From the NCBI GenBank assembly GCA_944320355.1, contig CALUHC010000021.1, positions 1-64,000 of the forward strand: a stretch of DNA of 64,000 bases, written 5' to 3'. The translations under genes and the position numbers were made by a program. This DNA comes from an uncultured Prevotella sp. GTDB lineage: Bacteria > Bacteroidota > Bacteroidia > Bacteroidales > Bacteroidaceae. Shown here piece by piece: positions 49,974 through 58,501 of this stretch. Below the pieces are notes generated by a model. That model was not told the DNA's origin. It saw only the letters and a list, made by a program, of their open reading frames with translations, and did not search any database. Position 1 is the first letter of the stretch, and each line of letters opens with the position of its first letter.

Positions 49974-51238
49974 TCAAAACTCATTCAACGCTTCTATCGG
50001 CCTCACGCGGGCGGCCTTGAGCGCCGGTCCCAGCCCGGCCAGCGTGCCGGCGACTATTATCACGAGCGTGGCCTGCAGGCAAACGTCGATGCCCACGGTG
50101 GGGTCGGCAAACATTGTGGCCTTGAACAGTCCCGTGTCCACCTGCGTGCGGCCTATCGTAGCGGCCATGTACTCGTTGGCGGCGACACCGCAGAGCATAC
50201 CTATATGTAGCCGAACAGGGCGGTGATGGCCACGCTCTCGGTGACTACGAGGCGCAGTATGGCCGACGGGCGCGCCCCTATGGCCTTGCGGATGCCGAAC
50301 TCGCGGGTGCGCTCCTTCACCGTTATGAGCATTATGTTGCTCACCCCTACGATGCCGCTGAGCAGCGTGAGCAGGCCAACGGTCCACAGGGCGGTGCGCA
50401 GTATGCCTATGCCCTTGGCCATCTGTATGTTGTCCATGAAGCGGTTCCACAGCCAGACGGCGTTCTCGTCGCTTGGCGCGGCGCGGTGGTTCAGGTTCAG
50501 CTTGGCGCGGTAGTCGGCCTCGAATGCGTTGTTATCGGCCTCGGTCTCAAGTCCGCCGAAGGTGAACTCTATGTTGCCCACGCGGCTGTCGGTGCTGTAA
50601 ATGGCGCAGACGGTGGAGTGAGGGCAATATACCGACGTGGCCTGCATCATGCCGTCGCCGCGATAAACGCCCACCACGCGCCACACAAGGCCGTCGGCCA
50701 TGACGCTCTTCCCTATTGGCGAGCCTCCATGCGGCCACAGCTCGCGCGCCTGGTCCTCGCTCACCACGGCCACCTTGCGCCGTTCGCGCATATCAATGTC
50801 GTTGATGAAGCGGCCCTCCACGACGTTGCGCTTGTTTATATCGCGGTCGGCCGGATACACACCCGAGAGCGTCTGGCCCGTCATATAGTTGGCACCGGCC
50901 ACCAGAGTCACGCCGCCCTTGTCATAGACTGCGGCCACGCTGCCCGCCACGTGGCCGAAAACGCTGTCGGTGGTGGTCATGTCCTGCTCGCGCAGCGATA
51001 TGCCGCGGCCGCGCCCCAGCCCCTGATACGCCTTGGAGGTATAGCCCCCGAACACCATCATGGAGTTGGCCAGATAGCGGTCCGAGCTCCTCATCTGTGC
51101 GTTGATGAGGCCGTTGCCCGCGCCGAGCAGGAATATAAGCATGAATATTCCCCACGCCACTGAGAAGCCCGTGAGTGCCGTGCGCAGCTTGTTGCGGCGC
51201 ACCGAAGCCCATATTTCCTTTATCAATTCTCTGCCCAT
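49974..51238 (-). pseudogene. MacB-like ABC permease with a frameshift
   Basis: Paralogue of the downstream permease. The first reading frame covers 51238-50201: membrane helix LTGFSVAWGIFMLIFLLGAG, periplasmic domain, and the coupling region NIMLITVKERTREFGIRKAI. It then stops after ALFGYI. The next frame continues at once from about 50202 with GMLCGVAANEYM through to ARVRPIEALNEF at 49974. The joint lies at a short ATATA run (near 50202-50206), where two extra bases would explain the shift. Without the shift the protein would be about 421 residues, with all three C-terminal helices. Either a true recent mutation or a sequence error. No slippery-site signal for programmed shifting was seen. 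Confidence 0.88.
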
Positions 51239-51372
51239 AACGTTCTTTCTGCCTGCGCCGGGCCGCTTCCGCCATCATGTTTCCGCCCGCCCGGCACATC
51301 AATTCGTAATTCAATAACTCAAAATCGTGCCCCGCACGATAACTCAAAACACATAATTCAAAACTCCAAACT

Positions 51373-52089
51373 CTACTTGAAGCTGCCTTCGCGTGGCGCG
51401 GCGTGGTGGTCGCGGTTGTCCTCCACGCGGCCTATCACGCCGTCGCTGATGTGCACTATGCGGTTGGTCACGTTGGCCACGCCGCTCTCGTGGGTCACCA
51501 CCACTATGGTCATGCCCTGCTGTTCGTTCAGTTCCTTGAGCAAGCCCATCACCTCCACGCTCGTCTTCGAGTCGAGAGCGCCAGTAGGTTCGTCGGCCAG
51601 TATTATCTGCGGGCGCGTTATCAGGGCGCGGGCTATGGCCACCCGCTGCCGCTGTCCGCCCGACATCTCGCTCGGGTAGTGGCCTGCCCACGAGGCGAGC
51701 CCCAGCCGGTCGAGCAGCTCCATGGCGCGGGCGCGACGCTCGCGGCGGCCCGCTCCCTGGTAGTAGAGCGGCAGCTCGACATTCTCCAAGGCCGTCTTGA
51801 AGCTGATGAGGTTGAACGACTGGAACACAAAGCCTATCATCCTGTTGCGGAACTCGGCGGCGCGTGTCTCGCTCAGGTTCCATATCAGCTCGCCGCCGAG
51901 ACGGTATTCGCCCGAGTCATAGTTGTCGAGGATGCCCAATATATTTAACAATGTGGACTTGCCCGAGCCGGACGCGCCCATGATGGACACGAACTCTCCC
52001 CGCTCTATGCCGAGGTTGATGCCCTTGAGCACGTGGAGCGGCTGCGCTCCCTGGTAAGTCTTGTTGAGGTCTTTTATGTGGATTACCAT
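51373..52089 (-). CDS. ABC transporter ATP-binding protein, MacB/LolD type
   Basis: 238-residue ATPase that powers the two MacB-like permeases. Walker A is GASGSGKST near residues 40-48, the Q-loop VFQSFNLI near 87-94, the signature MSGGQRQRVAIARAL near 141-155, Walker B IILADEPTG near 161-169, and the switch His in VVTHE near 196-200. The start is ATG 52089, the first residue of the conserved MVIHIKDLNKTYQGAQPLH; the longer frame upstream reads into repeat DNA. It is the first gene of a five-gene exporter operon (ATPase, permease, permease, adaptor, TolC). Promoter not resolved; the spacer upstream is repeat-rich. Confidence 0.93.
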   Translation of the reverse strand: MVIHIKDLNKTYQGAQPLHVLKGINLGIERGEFVSIMGASGSGKSTLLNILGILDNYDSGEYRLGGELIWNLSETRAAEFRNRMIGFVFQSFNLISFKTALENVELPLYYQGAGRRERRARAMELLDRLGLASWAGHYPSEMSGGQRQRVAIARALITRPQIILADEPTGALDSKTSVEVMGLLKELNEQQGMTIVVVTHESGVANVTNRIVHISDGVIGRVEDNRDHHAAPREGSFK

Positions 52090-52374
52090 GCCTTCTGTTT
52101 CGGTCTGCCGCGCCGTCAGTGTGTCTTCAACCAACCGCAAGCCTCGGCCCGACCATCGTTTTTGTTCTTGTTTATGTCTTATAGACGTGCCGGCACGTCG
52201 AAATGTTGCACCGGCTCGCAACTTTTTTCGCCAGCCTTATAGAGTTAAAAGACGCGTTTAACGGTAAAAAGGTAAAAAAGTAAAAAGGTAAAAAAGCCAT
52301 GCGGGAGAAACGTGGGAGGGGCAGCCCCTGAGCTATTGCCTGCACTCCTGCCTCCCGTCTCCTGCCTCCTTGAG

Positions 52375-52623
52375 ATGCTTGCAAATATGCAACTAAAAAC
52401 AGCCGCCATTTCCTTGATTTTCGATATGTGCAGTTTCAGGCTGCAAAACGGCTCGTTTTGCGTTTCAATACGGTACGTTTCAGAGGCCAAAACGGGACGT
52501 TTTAAGAGCCAAAACGCCCCGTTTTACAACTCGTTGAATATCAGACGGTTAGTTAATGTGACCTCCGCGACTGCCTTTAACATAAAAATGTTAACGCCGA
52601 TGCGCGCCTGAAGGCAGGCGCAG
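52375..52623 (+). repeat. composite palindromic element with 22-bp AAACGnnnCGTTT array (copy 7, full)
   Basis: Same order as the copy at 11540: TTGCAAATATGCAA, CCTTGATTTTCGATATGTGC, cores at 52446, 52468, 52490 and 52512 (22 bp apart), TCGTTGAATATCAGACGGTT, TTAACATAAAAATGTTAA, CGCCTGAAGGCAGGCG. No gene is supported in 52222-52670; the region before the element has GGTAAAAAGG word repeats. Confidence 0.8.
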
Positions 52624-52670
52624 GGCGCATGGACAGCTTGCTGCTTTCCTGCTTTTTTAACTTTTAACCT

Positions 52671-53033
52671 TTAACTTTTACCTCTCTCCCACGCTTCGTT
52701 CACCTCCTCTATGCCTATGCCGAGCAGCCTCATGTTGCGGAACACGGAGGGCAGAGTGCGGCTCATGAACTCCTCGCGGCGTGCGTGCAATATCCTGTCG
52801 CGCGCCCCGGGCGACACGAAATAGCCCAGTCCGCGGCGGTTGTATATCACTTCCCGGCGTGCCAGAGCCTCGTAGGCCTTCACCGCCGTGTTGGTGTTCA
52901 CCTCCAGCATCACGGCATACTCGCGCACGCTCGGCACGCGGTCGTCCTCGCGATAGGTGCCTGCCAGTATCTCGTCGCACAGCCGGTCGGCCATCTGCAG
53001 GTATATAGCCTTGTCTGAATTGAATGTTGTCAT
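52671..53033 (-). CDS. GntR-family repressor, YtrA type
   Basis: 120-residue regulator: a GntR winged helix-turn-helix (YLQMADRLCDEILAGTYRED near residues 11-30, then VPSVREYAVMLEVNTNTAVK near 33-52 and AYEALARREVIYNRRGLGYF near 53-72), followed by a short helical dimer tail of about 40 residues, as in the YtrA subfamily. Its ATG overlaps the stop of the preceding membrane-protein gene (ATGA), so it is the last gene of the ABC operon beginning at 56572. YtrA-type proteins repress their own transporter operons; a palindrome at 56604-56625 beside the operon promoter is the likely operator. Confidence 0.9.
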   Translation of the reverse strand: MTTFNSDKAIYLQMADRLCDEILAGTYREDDRVPSVREYAVMLEVNTNTAVKAYEALARREVIYNRRGLGYFVSPGARDRILHARREEFMSRTLPSVFRNMRLLGIGIEEVNEAWERGKS

Positions 53034-53857
53034 ACGCAGATCCATTTCCTTCCTACAAGTTGGTAGCGGCAGTAAAGGCTGTAGGCGAGCCTGTACAGCG
53101 CGATGACAACAGCCAGCAGGCAGGCCGCAATGACGGTGGCTGCCGTCCGTGAGTGCTTTGCCGTGTAGAGCATATCCTCAAAGAAACTGATGCCGGAGGC
53201 GTTGTAGAGGAAGCCGACGGCAAGGAGCAGCATCGGGGTGACCACCCACGCCTTGTAGCGGAAGAACACTCCGCCCAACAGGAATAGCGACAGCACGAGC
53301 AGATAGAGCAGAACCAGGCACGCCACGCACGGCCATCCGCCATCTTCGTCGGCAAATCCGAGCAGGTATTCCGACGAGAAGAACAGGGCTATCTTGTCGG
53401 CGGCTATCTCCAACATCGACACATACACATGAGGCCCGGCCATGAGGCAGACCAGAAGGCGCAGCCCGTCGGCCAGCAGCGCGCCGCAAACCACGGGCAG
53501 CACCAGCCCCAGCGTGGCGACGAGGTGGCAGAACAGAAATTTCTCCAACGGCGAGGCGGGCAGCAAGAGGAACGCCATTGCCTGCCGCCGGTCGCCCATC
53601 ATCAACCAGACAAGGCTCGCGCCCCATACAGACCCCCACAGGGTGAACATCAATATGAAGTTGGTGTACATACTGATCTCCTTGCCCACGAGACCGGCCT
53701 CGTGCCTGTCGCCTGCTATGTCGAGCATACTGACCTCAAGAAACACGAACAATACGATGGCCGCGCCGACCACACTGCCTATCAAGACCTTCTTGTACGT
53801 GCTCCATGCCCACCGCCACAACATCGCGAAACGGCGCATACTGAAAGTGTTGTTCAT
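53030..53857 (-). CDS. ABC-type membrane subunit (third of three related proteins)
   Basis: 275-residue protein with six to seven membrane segments. It carries the motif FLLLPASPLEKFLF near residues 93-106, shared in form with the two preceding genes (LMLPATRFEKFAAW and LMLPASVAEKFVAR). This shows that the three are distant paralogues. These proteins are probably the permease part of the ABC transporter whose ATPase is encoded at 55724-56572. The start at 53857 is taken at MNNTFSMRRFAMLWRW, 18 bases after the previous stop; the longer frame is a shadow. The substrate is unknown; YtrB-like systems in Gram-positives respond to cell-wall stress. Confidence 0.85.
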   Translation of the reverse strand: MNNTFSMRRFAMLWRWAWSTYKKVLIGSVVGAAIVLFVFLEVSMLDIAGDRHEAGLVGKEISMYTNFILMFTLWGSVWGASLVWLMMGDRRQAMAFLLLPASPLEKFLFCHLVATLGLVLPVVCGALLADGLRLLVCLMAGPHVYVSMLEIAADKIALFFSSEYLLGFADEDGGWPCVACLVLLYLLVLSLFLLGGVFFRYKAWVVTPMLLLAVGFLYNASGISFFEDMLYTAKHSRTAATVIAACLLAVVIALYRLAYSLYCRYQLVGRKWICV

Positions 53858-53874
53858 ATCTTTTCCTCCTTGTT

Positions 53875-54693
53875 TTATTTCTTGCCATGCTTTTGTTCGG
53901 CCAGTTGCAGCCTGCCGAACCAGCGGTAAGTGATGAGATAATTGATGACTATGAGCGCCGAGAACACCGCTATGGCGAAGCTTGCGCTTGTGTCTCTGGC
54001 AGGTCCCGCAAACTGCATGGTAAACAGAACGCTGCCCAAGACCACGCCGCCGAAGGCCACCAAAGCTATGAAGAGCAGCCTGAGGCGGGAGCGGAGCGTG
54101 AACCCCGCCATGAAGAGCGACTGGAGCCACACTGACATTGTGGCCATATAAACGCTGCTTATGGTGAAGCTGAAGCTGCCTTTGGCCGTGGCCACGGTGA
54201 AGGCGGGCACCCGGCCGAACTGCGCTTCCATGAAGGCCGCAGTGACGGAGCGCAGCCCTCCGTTGGTGCCTATGGCCAGGCTGCACACGAAGTGGAGCGC
54301 ATCGGCTATGACGATGGCCGCAAGCGCGATAAGCATCATGCCCACGGTGATTTCAATAAGCCACGCCGCGAACTTCTCGAACCGCGTGGCCGGCAGCATG
54401 AGGAACGCCATGCGCCGCTGCCGGTTGCGCAGGGTGAAGCTGCCCCAGAACGCCCCGGCCATGACGGCCAGCTGGAAGACGTTAGCCGCAAAGCCCGCTT
54501 TGCGGTCCATGCCGCCGTCGTCTGTGAGCACAACGAAACGCCCATCGACGTTGCCCGAGGCAAACATGAACATGATGAACACCGCCACAGATAGGGCCAG
54601 GGCTGCCCTGACGTACATCCGGCCGTTGCAGGCCACCTCCCAGCGGAGCACCTCCGCCAGCCGCTTTATGCTGAAATTGAATATTCTTTCCAT
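53875..54693 (-). CDS. ABC-type membrane subunit (second of three related proteins)
   Basis: 272-residue polytopic membrane protein with about six helices. It opens MERIFNFSIKRLAEVLRWEV, then a helix (YVRAALALSVAVFIMFMFAS), and has the shared LMLPATRFEKFAAWLIEI motif near residues 98-115, between a helix with WGSFTLRNRQRRMAF and the next helix. ATG at 54693 is preferred to 54702 because MERIF matches the start of the other paralogues. A 215-base gap with nested palindromes separates it from the first paralogue, unusual inside an operon. Function: probable permease component. Confidence 0.85.
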   Translation of the reverse strand: MERIFNFSIKRLAEVLRWEVACNGRMYVRAALALSVAVFIMFMFASGNVDGRFVVLTDDGGMDRKAGFAANVFQLAVMAGAFWGSFTLRNRQRRMAFLMLPATRFEKFAAWLIEITVGMMLIALAAIVIADALHFVCSLAIGTNGGLRSVTAAFMEAQFGRVPAFTVATAKGSFSFTISSVYMATMSVWLQSLFMAGFTLRSRLRLLFIALVAFGGVVLGSVLFTMQFAGPARDTSASFAIAVFSALIVINYLITYRWFGRLQLAEQKHGKK

Positions 54694-54717
54694 AACTGTC
54701 ATACATTGTTTTAAATG

Positions 54718-54900
54718 ATTATCCGCATTCTGCCAAATGCTTGGAGTTAGCAGGAGTTACCGGGAGTCATCACTCGCTGCGCTCGTTCATGGAGTTAGCG
54801 GACATTACCCACTAAAGCCGTTGTCCGCTAACTCCGGGCGACCGTGAGGGAGCCTAACTCCCGTTAACTCCATATAACTACTTGGCTGAATGCGGATATT
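54718..54900. repeat. nested palindromes within the ABC operon
   Basis: Inner perfect hairpin: GGAGTTAGCGGACA (about 54791) with TGTCCGCTAACTCC (to about 54836). Outer arms: TATCCGCATTCTGCCAAATG (54721) with GGCTGAATGCGGATA (to 54898). Between them, words such as GGAGTTAGCAGGAGTTACC and TAACTCCCGTTAACTCC repeat. It could form one large RNA structure in the operon transcript. Confidence 0.8.
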
Positions 54901-54908
54901 CATTTGTT

Positions 54909-55721
54909 TTATATGTTTATCCATTTGCTTCTCGCCACTTGCTGCCGCCCGGACAGGCGGTAGGCAAGGGCATAGTTAACCACAACCAAGGCTATATAGA
55001 CCACAATCATGGCTGAGCCTATCGCAATCCGGTTGCTGTCATACAGCAGCGGGCGGAGCGGTACGGCCACAAATATCCACCCCAAGAGCAGCACCGCCGA
55101 CACCACGAGCCACCCGCCGCGCACGAAAAGCACCGAGCCGAGCAGGTAGAGCGACTGGCACCAGGCCAGCACGGCTATGGTGTGGAGGGCGGCAATTGCG
55201 CCAACGGCAGAGGAACTGCCTGTGTGCTGGAAGAAGTCTTGCCACCACCGGGCCACGCTCCCGGCCAGTGCCACGGTGAGGGAGCGCACGCCGTGGGTGG
55301 TGCCTGCGGCCAGGCTGAAGCACAGATGGAGCAGGTCGGCCACGGCTACGGCCACCAGTACATAGACGAACAGCACCACCGTGACCTCCAGTATCCTTGC
55401 CACGAACTTCTCGGCCACCGAGGCCGGCAGCATGAGCAGGGCCGTTCGTCGGTCTGTGCGCCACGTGTTCAGGCCGCCGAGCGACGCACCAATGACCATG
55501 GCCGTGGCGAGGAACACCCGCAGGAAGTAGCCTTTCCACCTCATCGCGCTGTCGCTCGTCATGTTGACGAAGCCGTGGCTGTTGTGGCCGTAGGCCGCCA
55601 CGAGGAACGTGAACCACGCCATGCCCGCCATGGCGGCATACTTGAGCCACGCCTGCCAGTGGTACTCGGCGTCGCGGCGGAGCACCAGGGCGAGCCTCTT
55701 TGAGCTGAAACCGCCGGCCAT
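54909..55721 (-). CDS. ABC-type membrane subunit (first of three related proteins)
   Basis: 270-residue membrane protein with six predicted helices. It has the shared LMLPASVAEKFVARILEV motif near residues 96-113 and the same length and layout as the next two genes. It starts 2 bases after the stop of the ATPase gene, so it is tightly coupled to it. Paralogue triplication within one operon suggests a heteromeric channel. No signal peptide apart from the first helix (YAAMAGMAWFTFLVAAYG near 28-45). The C-terminal residues QQVARSKWINI are like the VGRKWICV ending of the third paralogue. Confidence 0.85.
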   Translation of the reverse strand: MAGGFSSKRLALVLRRDAEYHWQAWLKYAAMAGMAWFTFLVAAYGHNSHGFVNMTSDSAMRWKGYFLRVFLATAMVIGASLGGLNTWRTDRRTALLMLPASVAEKFVARILEVTVVLFVYVLVAVAVADLLHLCFSLAAGTTHGVRSLTVALAGSVARWWQDFFQHTGSSSAVGAIAALHTIAVLAWCQSLYLLGSVLFVRGGWLVVSAVLLLGWIFVAVPLRPLLYDSNRIAIGSAMIVVYIALVVVNYALAYRLSGRQQVARSKWINI

Positions 55722-55723
55722 GG

Positions 55724-56572
55724 TCAGTCCTCCCCTGTTTTGTTTAAGGTGGCGGCGGTCACCTTTCCCTGCACCACGGCGTTGAAAAGCAGTTCGAGGT
55801 TCAGTTGCGTTTCCGTCGAATTAGCGGCCCGTCGGGCTATCACCGCGCTGCCGTGGGGCGACGGCTCGGCATAGACAACGACATCTTGCAGGTCGCCGGG
55901 CTGCCGCAGCTCGAACGAATAGCGGTCGCACACATCGCCAACCGAGGCATCGAGCAGCATACCCGTGTGGTCGATGATGAGCAGATGATCCAGCAGCGAC
56001 TCCACGTCGTGCACCTGGTGGGTGGATATTACGAGCGTCCGCTCGTCTGTTATGTGGCGTGCTATGACGCGGCGGAACAGCCCTTTCGACGGGATGTCGA
56101 GCCCGTTGGTGGGCTCGTCCATCAGCATCAGCCGCGTGCCTGCGGCGAGTGCGAAGCTCATGTAGGCCTTCTTCTGCCCCATGGACAGGCGGCCGAGGCG
56201 GAGCGAGCCGGGCAGCTCGAAGTCGGCAAGGCAGGCGTCGAGCACCTCGCGGCTGAAGCGCGGGTAGAACGGCGCGTTTGTGCGCACGTATGCGTCGAGA
56301 GTGATGTCCGGCAGAAAGAATTCCTCGGGCACGATGAACATCTCGCGCAACTGCTCCGGCCGCCGGCGGGCAGTCTCCACGCCGTCCATGGTCACGCTGC
56401 CCCGCTGCGGGCGCAGCAGCCCGGACATGAGATGGAGCAGCGTCGATTTGCCCATGCCGTTCTTGCCGAGCAGTCCGTAAACGCGGCCTTCGGCCAGACT
56501 GAGGTTGAAACCGCTGAACACGGGAACCTTGCTCCCCGCATACTTGAATGTGATGTCTCTTACTTCTATCAT
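55724..56572 (-). CDS. ABC transporter ATP-binding protein, YtrB-like
   Basis: 282-residue ATPase. Walker A is GLLGKNGMGKSTLLH near residues 33-47, the signature LSMGQKKAYMSFALA near 129-143, Walker B RLMLMDEPTNGLD near 146-158, and the switch His in VISTHQVHD near 181-189. The last 80 residues form an accessory domain. The signature is LSMGQ rather than LSGGQ, as in YtrB-like and antibiotic-resistance type ATPases. It heads a five-gene operon with three paralogous membrane proteins and a terminal GntR repressor. Promoter at 56628-56635 with a probable operator between it and the start. Confidence 0.9.
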   Translation of the reverse strand: MIEVRDITFKYAGSKVPVFSGFNLSLAEGRVYGLLGKNGMGKSTLLHLMSGLLRPQRGSVTMDGVETARRRPEQLREMFIVPEEFFLPDITLDAYVRTNAPFYPRFSREVLDACLADFELPGSLRLGRLSMGQKKAYMSFALAAGTRLMLMDEPTNGLDIPSKGLFRRVIARHITDERTLVISTHQVHDVESLLDHLLIIDHTGMLLDASVGDVCDRYSFELRQPGDLQDVVVYAEPSPHGSAVIARRAANSTETQLNLELLFNAVVQGKVTAATLNKTGED

Positions 56573-56603
56573 AATTTTAATACTTGATGTTCGCCAGCTT
56601 TTA

Positions 56604-56625
56604 GTGTATTACTGTAATAGTACAC
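56604..56625 (-). promoter_or_regulatory. probable GntR/YtrA operator of the ABC operon
   Basis: GTGTATTACTGTAATAGTACAC is an imperfect palindrome with GTGTA/TACAC ends, placed between the promoter box and the ATPase start. It fits the type of site bound by YtrA-like repressors; binding itself is an inference. Confidence 0.6.
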
Positions 56626-56627
56626 CG

Positions 56628-56635
56628 CAAAGATA
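56628..56635 (-). promoter_or_regulatory. TAnnTTTG promoter box of the YtrB-like operon
   Basis: TATCTTTG on the minus strand, 55 bases upstream of the ATPase start. Confidence 0.65.
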
Positions 56636-56789
56636 GCACAATTTGGCGCATATCGCAAACTTTCCGGCAAGATTTTTCACCGCAAAACGATATTTAACAT
56701 TCACACATTAGTTATATAATGCACCCCGGTTTCCGCCCGGTTGCGCCACACTTCGGGCAACGCTCCCATAGGTTATGGGACAAGCCGCG

Positions 56790-56900
56790 AAACACACTGA
56801 GTATCAACGCGTTGCAAAATGTGCCGTTTTGCACTCTGAAACGGCACATTTCGGACGATGAAACGGTACGTTTCGCAAGCCAAAACGACCCGTTTCATAA
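56790..56900 (-). repeat. 22-bp palindrome array (copy 8)
   Basis: Cores at 56817, 56839, 56861 and 56883, exactly 22 bp apart (AAATGTGCCGTTT, AAACGGCACATTT, AAACGGTACGTTT, AAACGACCCGTTT). The flank CTGAGTATCAACGCGTTGCA lies to the left, so the element is in minus orientation. No gene is supported in 56636-57154. Confidence 0.78.
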
Positions 56901-57154
56901 AATGGTCCGACGCACACCATCAAGCCGAAGCCGTTTCCTCTGTCGGCGGAGATGCAAAAACGCCACTGCCTACACCAGCGCAACAACACGGCAGAGACCA
57001 CGAACCGTCACGGCCACAACACGCAGACACAGAACGGAAACGCAGGAACACCGCCTCCATTTTTGATTCGTTAACAACAAAGCCGGTTTTGCTTGTAAGT
57101 TGTTAAATGTCAAAGAAATAGTGTTAACCGTGCACTTTTCCCGGAAAAAATCAC

Positions 57155-57162
57155 TATCTTTG
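57155..57162 (+). promoter_or_regulatory. TAnnTTTG promoter box of the M23 peptidase gene
   Basis: TATCTTTG, about 110 bases before the start codon at 57273; the leader contains the hairpin at 57180-57229. Confidence 0.7.
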
Positions 57163-57179
57163 CAACGTTCAACCACAAA

Positions 57180-57229
57180 AGAGAATGTGGCATGGCTATA
57201 ATTGGGTTATAATTATTATGCCATTCTCT
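57180..57229 (+). promoter_or_regulatory. leader hairpin upstream of the M23 peptidase gene
   Basis: AGAGAATGTGGCAT (57180-57193) pairs with ATGCCATTCTCT (57218-57229), with one bulged base, around a 24-base AT-rich loop. No T-run follows, so it looks like a leader structure rather than a terminator. Confidence 0.55.
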
Positions 57230-57272
57230 GGTCAATGAACACGTTTTTCACTTGAAACAACAGCAATTCGTA

Positions 57273-58211
57273 ATGATTAGAAACTTTAAGACAGCCGTTA
57301 TATTTGCCGTTATGTCGGTCAGCACGCTCCCCGTTGCAGCTCAAGACCTTCTGGCCCGACAGGCGCCCATAGACAGAAAGATGAAGGCAGTGGACTCTGT
57401 CGCACTGAGCAGACTCATAGAAAGCGAGCAGCTGGAATCGCCGGCAGCCGACCTTTATGACGACTGGAACAACAAATACGCACACCGCGCCACAGAGCTT
57501 CCCGACTCTTTCCGCATCGACCTGCGGGGATTCTGCATGCCCACAGACAGCCGCGTGCTCACGTCGAACTTCGGAGCGCGCTGGGGAAGGCAGCACAAGG
57601 GCCTCGACATCAAGGTGTACATCGGCGACACCATACGCGCGGCGTTCAGCGGCAAGGTGCGCATGGTGAAATATGAGGCCGCCGGATACGGAAAGTATGT
57701 GGTGATTCGCCACTACAACGGGCTTGAGACCATCTACGGACATATGTCCAAACAATTGGTGAAAGAGGACGACGAGGTGCGCGCCGGCGACCCTATTGGA
57801 CTTGGAGGAAACACCGGCCGAAGCACAGGCTCGCACTTGCACTTCGAGACAAGGCTCTGCGGAGTGGCCCTTAACCCCGCACTCATGTTCGATTTCCGCA
57901 ACCAAGACGTTGTGAGTGACTTCTATATGTTCCACCGCGACAGATACGAGAAGGAAGGAAGGGTGGCCACCCGCCTGCGCGGAGTGGGCGCTGAAATTGC
58001 CGCCAACGGCTCCGACAGCGACGACGAACCGGAAACCGCAGCCCCGGCAAAGAGGAAAACGGTGAAAGCCCGCTACCACAAGGTGCGCCGCGGCGACACC
58101 CTCGGAGCAATAGCCCGCCGGTTCGGCACCACGGTCAACGCCCTCTGCCGCCTCAACGGCATCAGCAAGTCATCGCGGCTCATGCCCGGACAACGGCTGA
58201 GATACAACTAA
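57273..58211 (+). CDS. M23 peptidase with C-terminal LysM domain
   Basis: 312-residue exported cell-wall endopeptidase. The signal peptide (NFKTAVIFAVMSVSTLPVAA) is followed by a linker, then an M23 (LytM-like) domain. Its zinc ligands appear in GARWGRQHKGLDIKV near residues 101-115 (HxxxD motif) and in HLHFETRLCG near 188-197. The GHMSKQL segment near 159 supplies the other active-site His. The C-terminal 48 residues are a LysM domain (YHKVRRGDTLGAIARRFGTT followed by VNALCRLNGIS) that binds peptidoglycan. It probably cuts peptide cross-links for growth or division, or acts as a regulator in the periplasm. The start is ATG 57273, which opens the signal peptide. Confidence 0.92.
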   Translation: MIRNFKTAVIFAVMSVSTLPVAAQDLLARQAPIDRKMKAVDSVALSRLIESEQLESPAADLYDDWNNKYAHRATELPDSFRIDLRGFCMPTDSRVLTSNFGARWGRQHKGLDIKVYIGDTIRAAFSGKVRMVKYEAAGYGKYVVIRHYNGLETIYGHMSKQLVKEDDEVRAGDPIGLGGNTGRSTGSHLHFETRLCGVALNPALMFDFRNQDVVSDFYMFHRDRYEKEGRVATRLRGVGAEIAANGSDSDDEPETAAPAKRKTVKARYHKVRRGDTLGAIARRFGTTVNALCRLNGISKSSRLMPGQRLRYN

Positions 58212-58238
58212 AGACAAAGTACATTCGTTTTCATAGCT

Positions 58239-58277
58239 AAGCCGGGAGTCAATGCGTGAGCATGATTTCCGGCTTTT
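58239..58277 (+). terminator. terminator after the M23 peptidase gene
   Basis: AAGCCGGGAG and TTTCCGGCTT pair around a 20-base loop, followed by TTCT. Confidence 0.65.
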
Positions 58278-58315
58278 CTGTCGCAAACGCGGGCGTAAAA
58301 AAACAGGAATGACAA

Positions 58316-58444
58316 GGAGTTAACAGAAGTCAGGCGACTTGTCCGTCGCCGGCAGTTAACGGACAATGCCTGGCAATCAGTTGCAAGGCTTCCGCCCGTT
58401 AACTGCCGATAACTCCGTGGCGGAGTGGCTAACTTCAGTTAACT
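58316..58444. repeat. nested palindromes between the M23 peptidase and PPDK-like genes
   Basis: Outer arms GGAGTTAACAGAAGT and ACTTCAGTTAACTCC; inner arms CGGCAGTTAACGGACAA and CCCGTTAACTGCCG. Same AGTTAAC word family as at 54718-54900. It lies between convergent genes. Confidence 0.8.
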
Positions 58445-58501
58445 CCATTTCCCAGCGTTCCCGTTACGGCGCGAAGCGCCAAGCGCCCGCCGGTTCCGTA
58501 A

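Noticed and set aside
50195-50215. Programmed frameshift in the permease gene
   Set aside because: No slippery heptamer or downstream structure is evident, and an ATATA dinucleotide run explains the shift as an indel.
52312-52611. 99-residue open frame upstream of the exporter operon
   Set aside because: It is the translated composite repeat element (copy 7); the same kind of frame appears at the other copies.
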